Shown here: positions 23,683-24,340 of the stretch, piece by piece
Numbering within the stretch: the first letter of the stretch is position 1
How the letters are laid out: each line of letters begins with the position of its first letter
From: CAIWKO01 sp964469155
GTDB taxonomy: Bacteria > Bacteroidota > Bacteroidia > Bacteroidales > CAIWKO01
Reading direction: 5' to 3'
Assembly (NCBI GenBank): GCA_964469155.1
Contig: CAYXXU010000070.1
Coordinates: forward strand, 1 to 24,340
DNA length: 24,340 nucleotides
Translations under genes and position numbers: made by a program
Notes under the pieces: generated by a model
Told to the model about the DNA's origin: nothing
Databases searched by the model: none
The model's input: only the letters and a program-made list of their open reading frames with translations

Positions 23683-24197
23683 TGTTTGACGACGAAGACG
23701 ACGACATAGAAAGCAAAAGAGATAAGGTCAGGAATCTACCCATTTATAAAAAGGGAAAAGAAATTTCTGATATTGTCAGAAAGATAGGCGAACTGATCCC
23801 TGAAAATAATGAAAATCTGCAAGAGATTAAGGGTATGATGTTGTTTGATGCAGCTCAGCTATGTGTTAAAATTGCAGGCGCCGAGGCGGCCGGATTGTAT
23901 GATATAAAAATGGAAAGTGCTGCTATTATTCGCAAAGCCGCAAAAGATATCATTCTACATTATCACTCATTGAAAATGTTCGGCTTCAAAGAGTACGAGT
24001 ATTTTAAAATTGTGAGAGACCTGGTAGAAGAATACCGTTTGCTGTTTATTGAGTGGGTTGCGGGCTTTGATAAGTGGAATTATTGTATTGATCGCTGGGG
24101 TCTGTTCAATCCTCCCGGAGTCGGGCCATTTGATAAGGACCCGGATGATGATATCCCTTTCGATCCCGATGAGTTCTTTATGGAAGATATCGATTGA
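23682..24197 (+). CDS. Uncharacterised acidic helical protein coupled to mnmE
   Basis: A 171-residue protein whose ATG overlaps the mnmE stop (TAATG), so translation is probably coupled. The N-terminus is highly acidic (MFDDEDDDIE), the middle is helical (KGMMLFDAAQLCVKIAGAEA, IIRKAAKDIILHYHSLKMF, YFKIVRDLVEEYRLLFIEW) and the C-terminus is acidic and Pro-rich (DKDPDDDIPFDPDEFFMEDID). There is no signal peptide, membrane segment or recognised domain. An intrinsic terminator follows 61 bp later. A role alongside tRNA modification is possible from position alone but nothing in the sequence shows it. Confidence 0.75.
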   Translation: MFDDEDDDIESKRDKVRNLPIYKKGKEISDIVRKIGELIPENNENLQEIKGMMLFDAAQLCVKIAGAEAAGLYDIKMESAAIIRKAAKDIILHYHSLKMFGFKEYEYFKIVRDLVEEYRLLFIEWVAGFDKWNYCIDRWGLFNPPGVGPFDKDPDDDIPFDPDEFFMEDID

Positions 24198-24258
24198 TCA
24201 TTTTTTTTAATCCATTTAGCCCTTGCAAACAAGTTTCCAGGCTTTCGGGATTAAATAA

Positions 24259-24281
24259 AGCCCCTTGCGGGGCTGTTTTTT
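24259..24281 (+). terminator. Intrinsic terminator of the mnmE operon
   Basis: AGCCCC (24259-24264) and GGGGCT (24269-24274) form a 6-bp stem around a TTGC loop, followed by GTTTTTT. It lies 61 bp past the last stop. On the opposite strand the stem is followed by CTTTATTTAA, so it may also end the converging tRNA transcript. Confidence 0.85.
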
Positions 24282-24286
24282 GATTG

Positions 24287-24340
24287 TGGGACGTACTGGA
24301 TTCGAACCAGTGACCTCATGCGTGTGAAGCATGCGCTCTG
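24287..24340 (-). tRNA. tRNA-Val(CAC), 5' part beyond the window
   Basis: On the minus strand the anticodon arm is CATGC-TTCACAC-GCATG with anticodon CAC, reading GTG (Val). The T-arm is ACTGG-TTCGAAT-CCAGT (24311-24295) and the 3' acceptor strand is ACGTCCC (24294-24288) plus discriminator A at 24287. CCA is not encoded. The D-arm and 5' acceptor strand lie past 24340, so the gene is cut by the window edge. Confidence 0.9.

Overview
The window is from a Bacteroidota (Bacteroidetes) chromosome. Evidence: secreted proteins with type IX secretion (T9SS) C-terminal signals of both type A and gliding-associated type B, a PorP/SprF-family protein next to an SprB-repeat adhesin, and recurrent promoter-like sites of the Bacteroidetes form (TTG/TTTG, about 19-20 nt, TAnnTTTG) just upstream of several genes. 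No ribosomal RNA, insertion sequence, prophage or CRISPR array is visible.

Layout. 1-514 has no intact gene: it holds a small LuxR-type regulator remnant, intergenic inverted repeats, heptameric microsatellites and a terminator. 515-6042 (minus) is a three-gene cell-surface operon: giant SprB-repeat protein, PorP/SprF-like protein, and a PD40 propeller protein with a SPOR-like tail. 6185-8152 (minus) is a glycosyltransferase fused to a membrane and Rossmann module resembling a shortened polyprenyl-phosphate sugar transferase; a near-consensus promoter precedes it. 8211-10200 (minus) is a tight operon of a DUF3795 Cys-rich protein, an Elp3-like radical SAM enzyme and a DUF6873/GME-fold protein. 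10380-12104 (plus) is a secreted C10 cysteine protease with CUB and T9SS domains. 12179-13463 (minus) holds an outer-membrane barrel protein and a PEBP/YbhB lipoprotein.

13602-15919 is the most unusual part. Two divergent paralogues of an unrecognised family flank about 335 bp made of 21-bp units: about five units in one orientation, ten in the other, mirrored around a small central palindrome. The second paralogue carries an extra carboxypeptidase-regulatory-like domain.

15920-19587 (plus) holds a DUF1566 lipoprotein, a small orphan protein, an OmpA-domain lipoprotein and an exported nitroreductase-like protein, separated by repeat-rich spacers. 19606-22180 (minus) is a glycosyltransferase, methyltransferase and rhomboid protease operon followed directly, in frame with the rhomboid, by the C-terminal remnant of a histidine kinase. 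22279-24197 (plus) is mnmE (tRNA U34 modification) with a coupled acidic protein and a terminator, facing a partial tRNA-Val(CAC) at the window edge.

Functionally the window mixes envelope biogenesis (T9SS cargo and partner, glycosyltransferases, OmpA-type and barrel proteins) with tRNA modification. All family assignments come from reading motifs by eye; no search was run.
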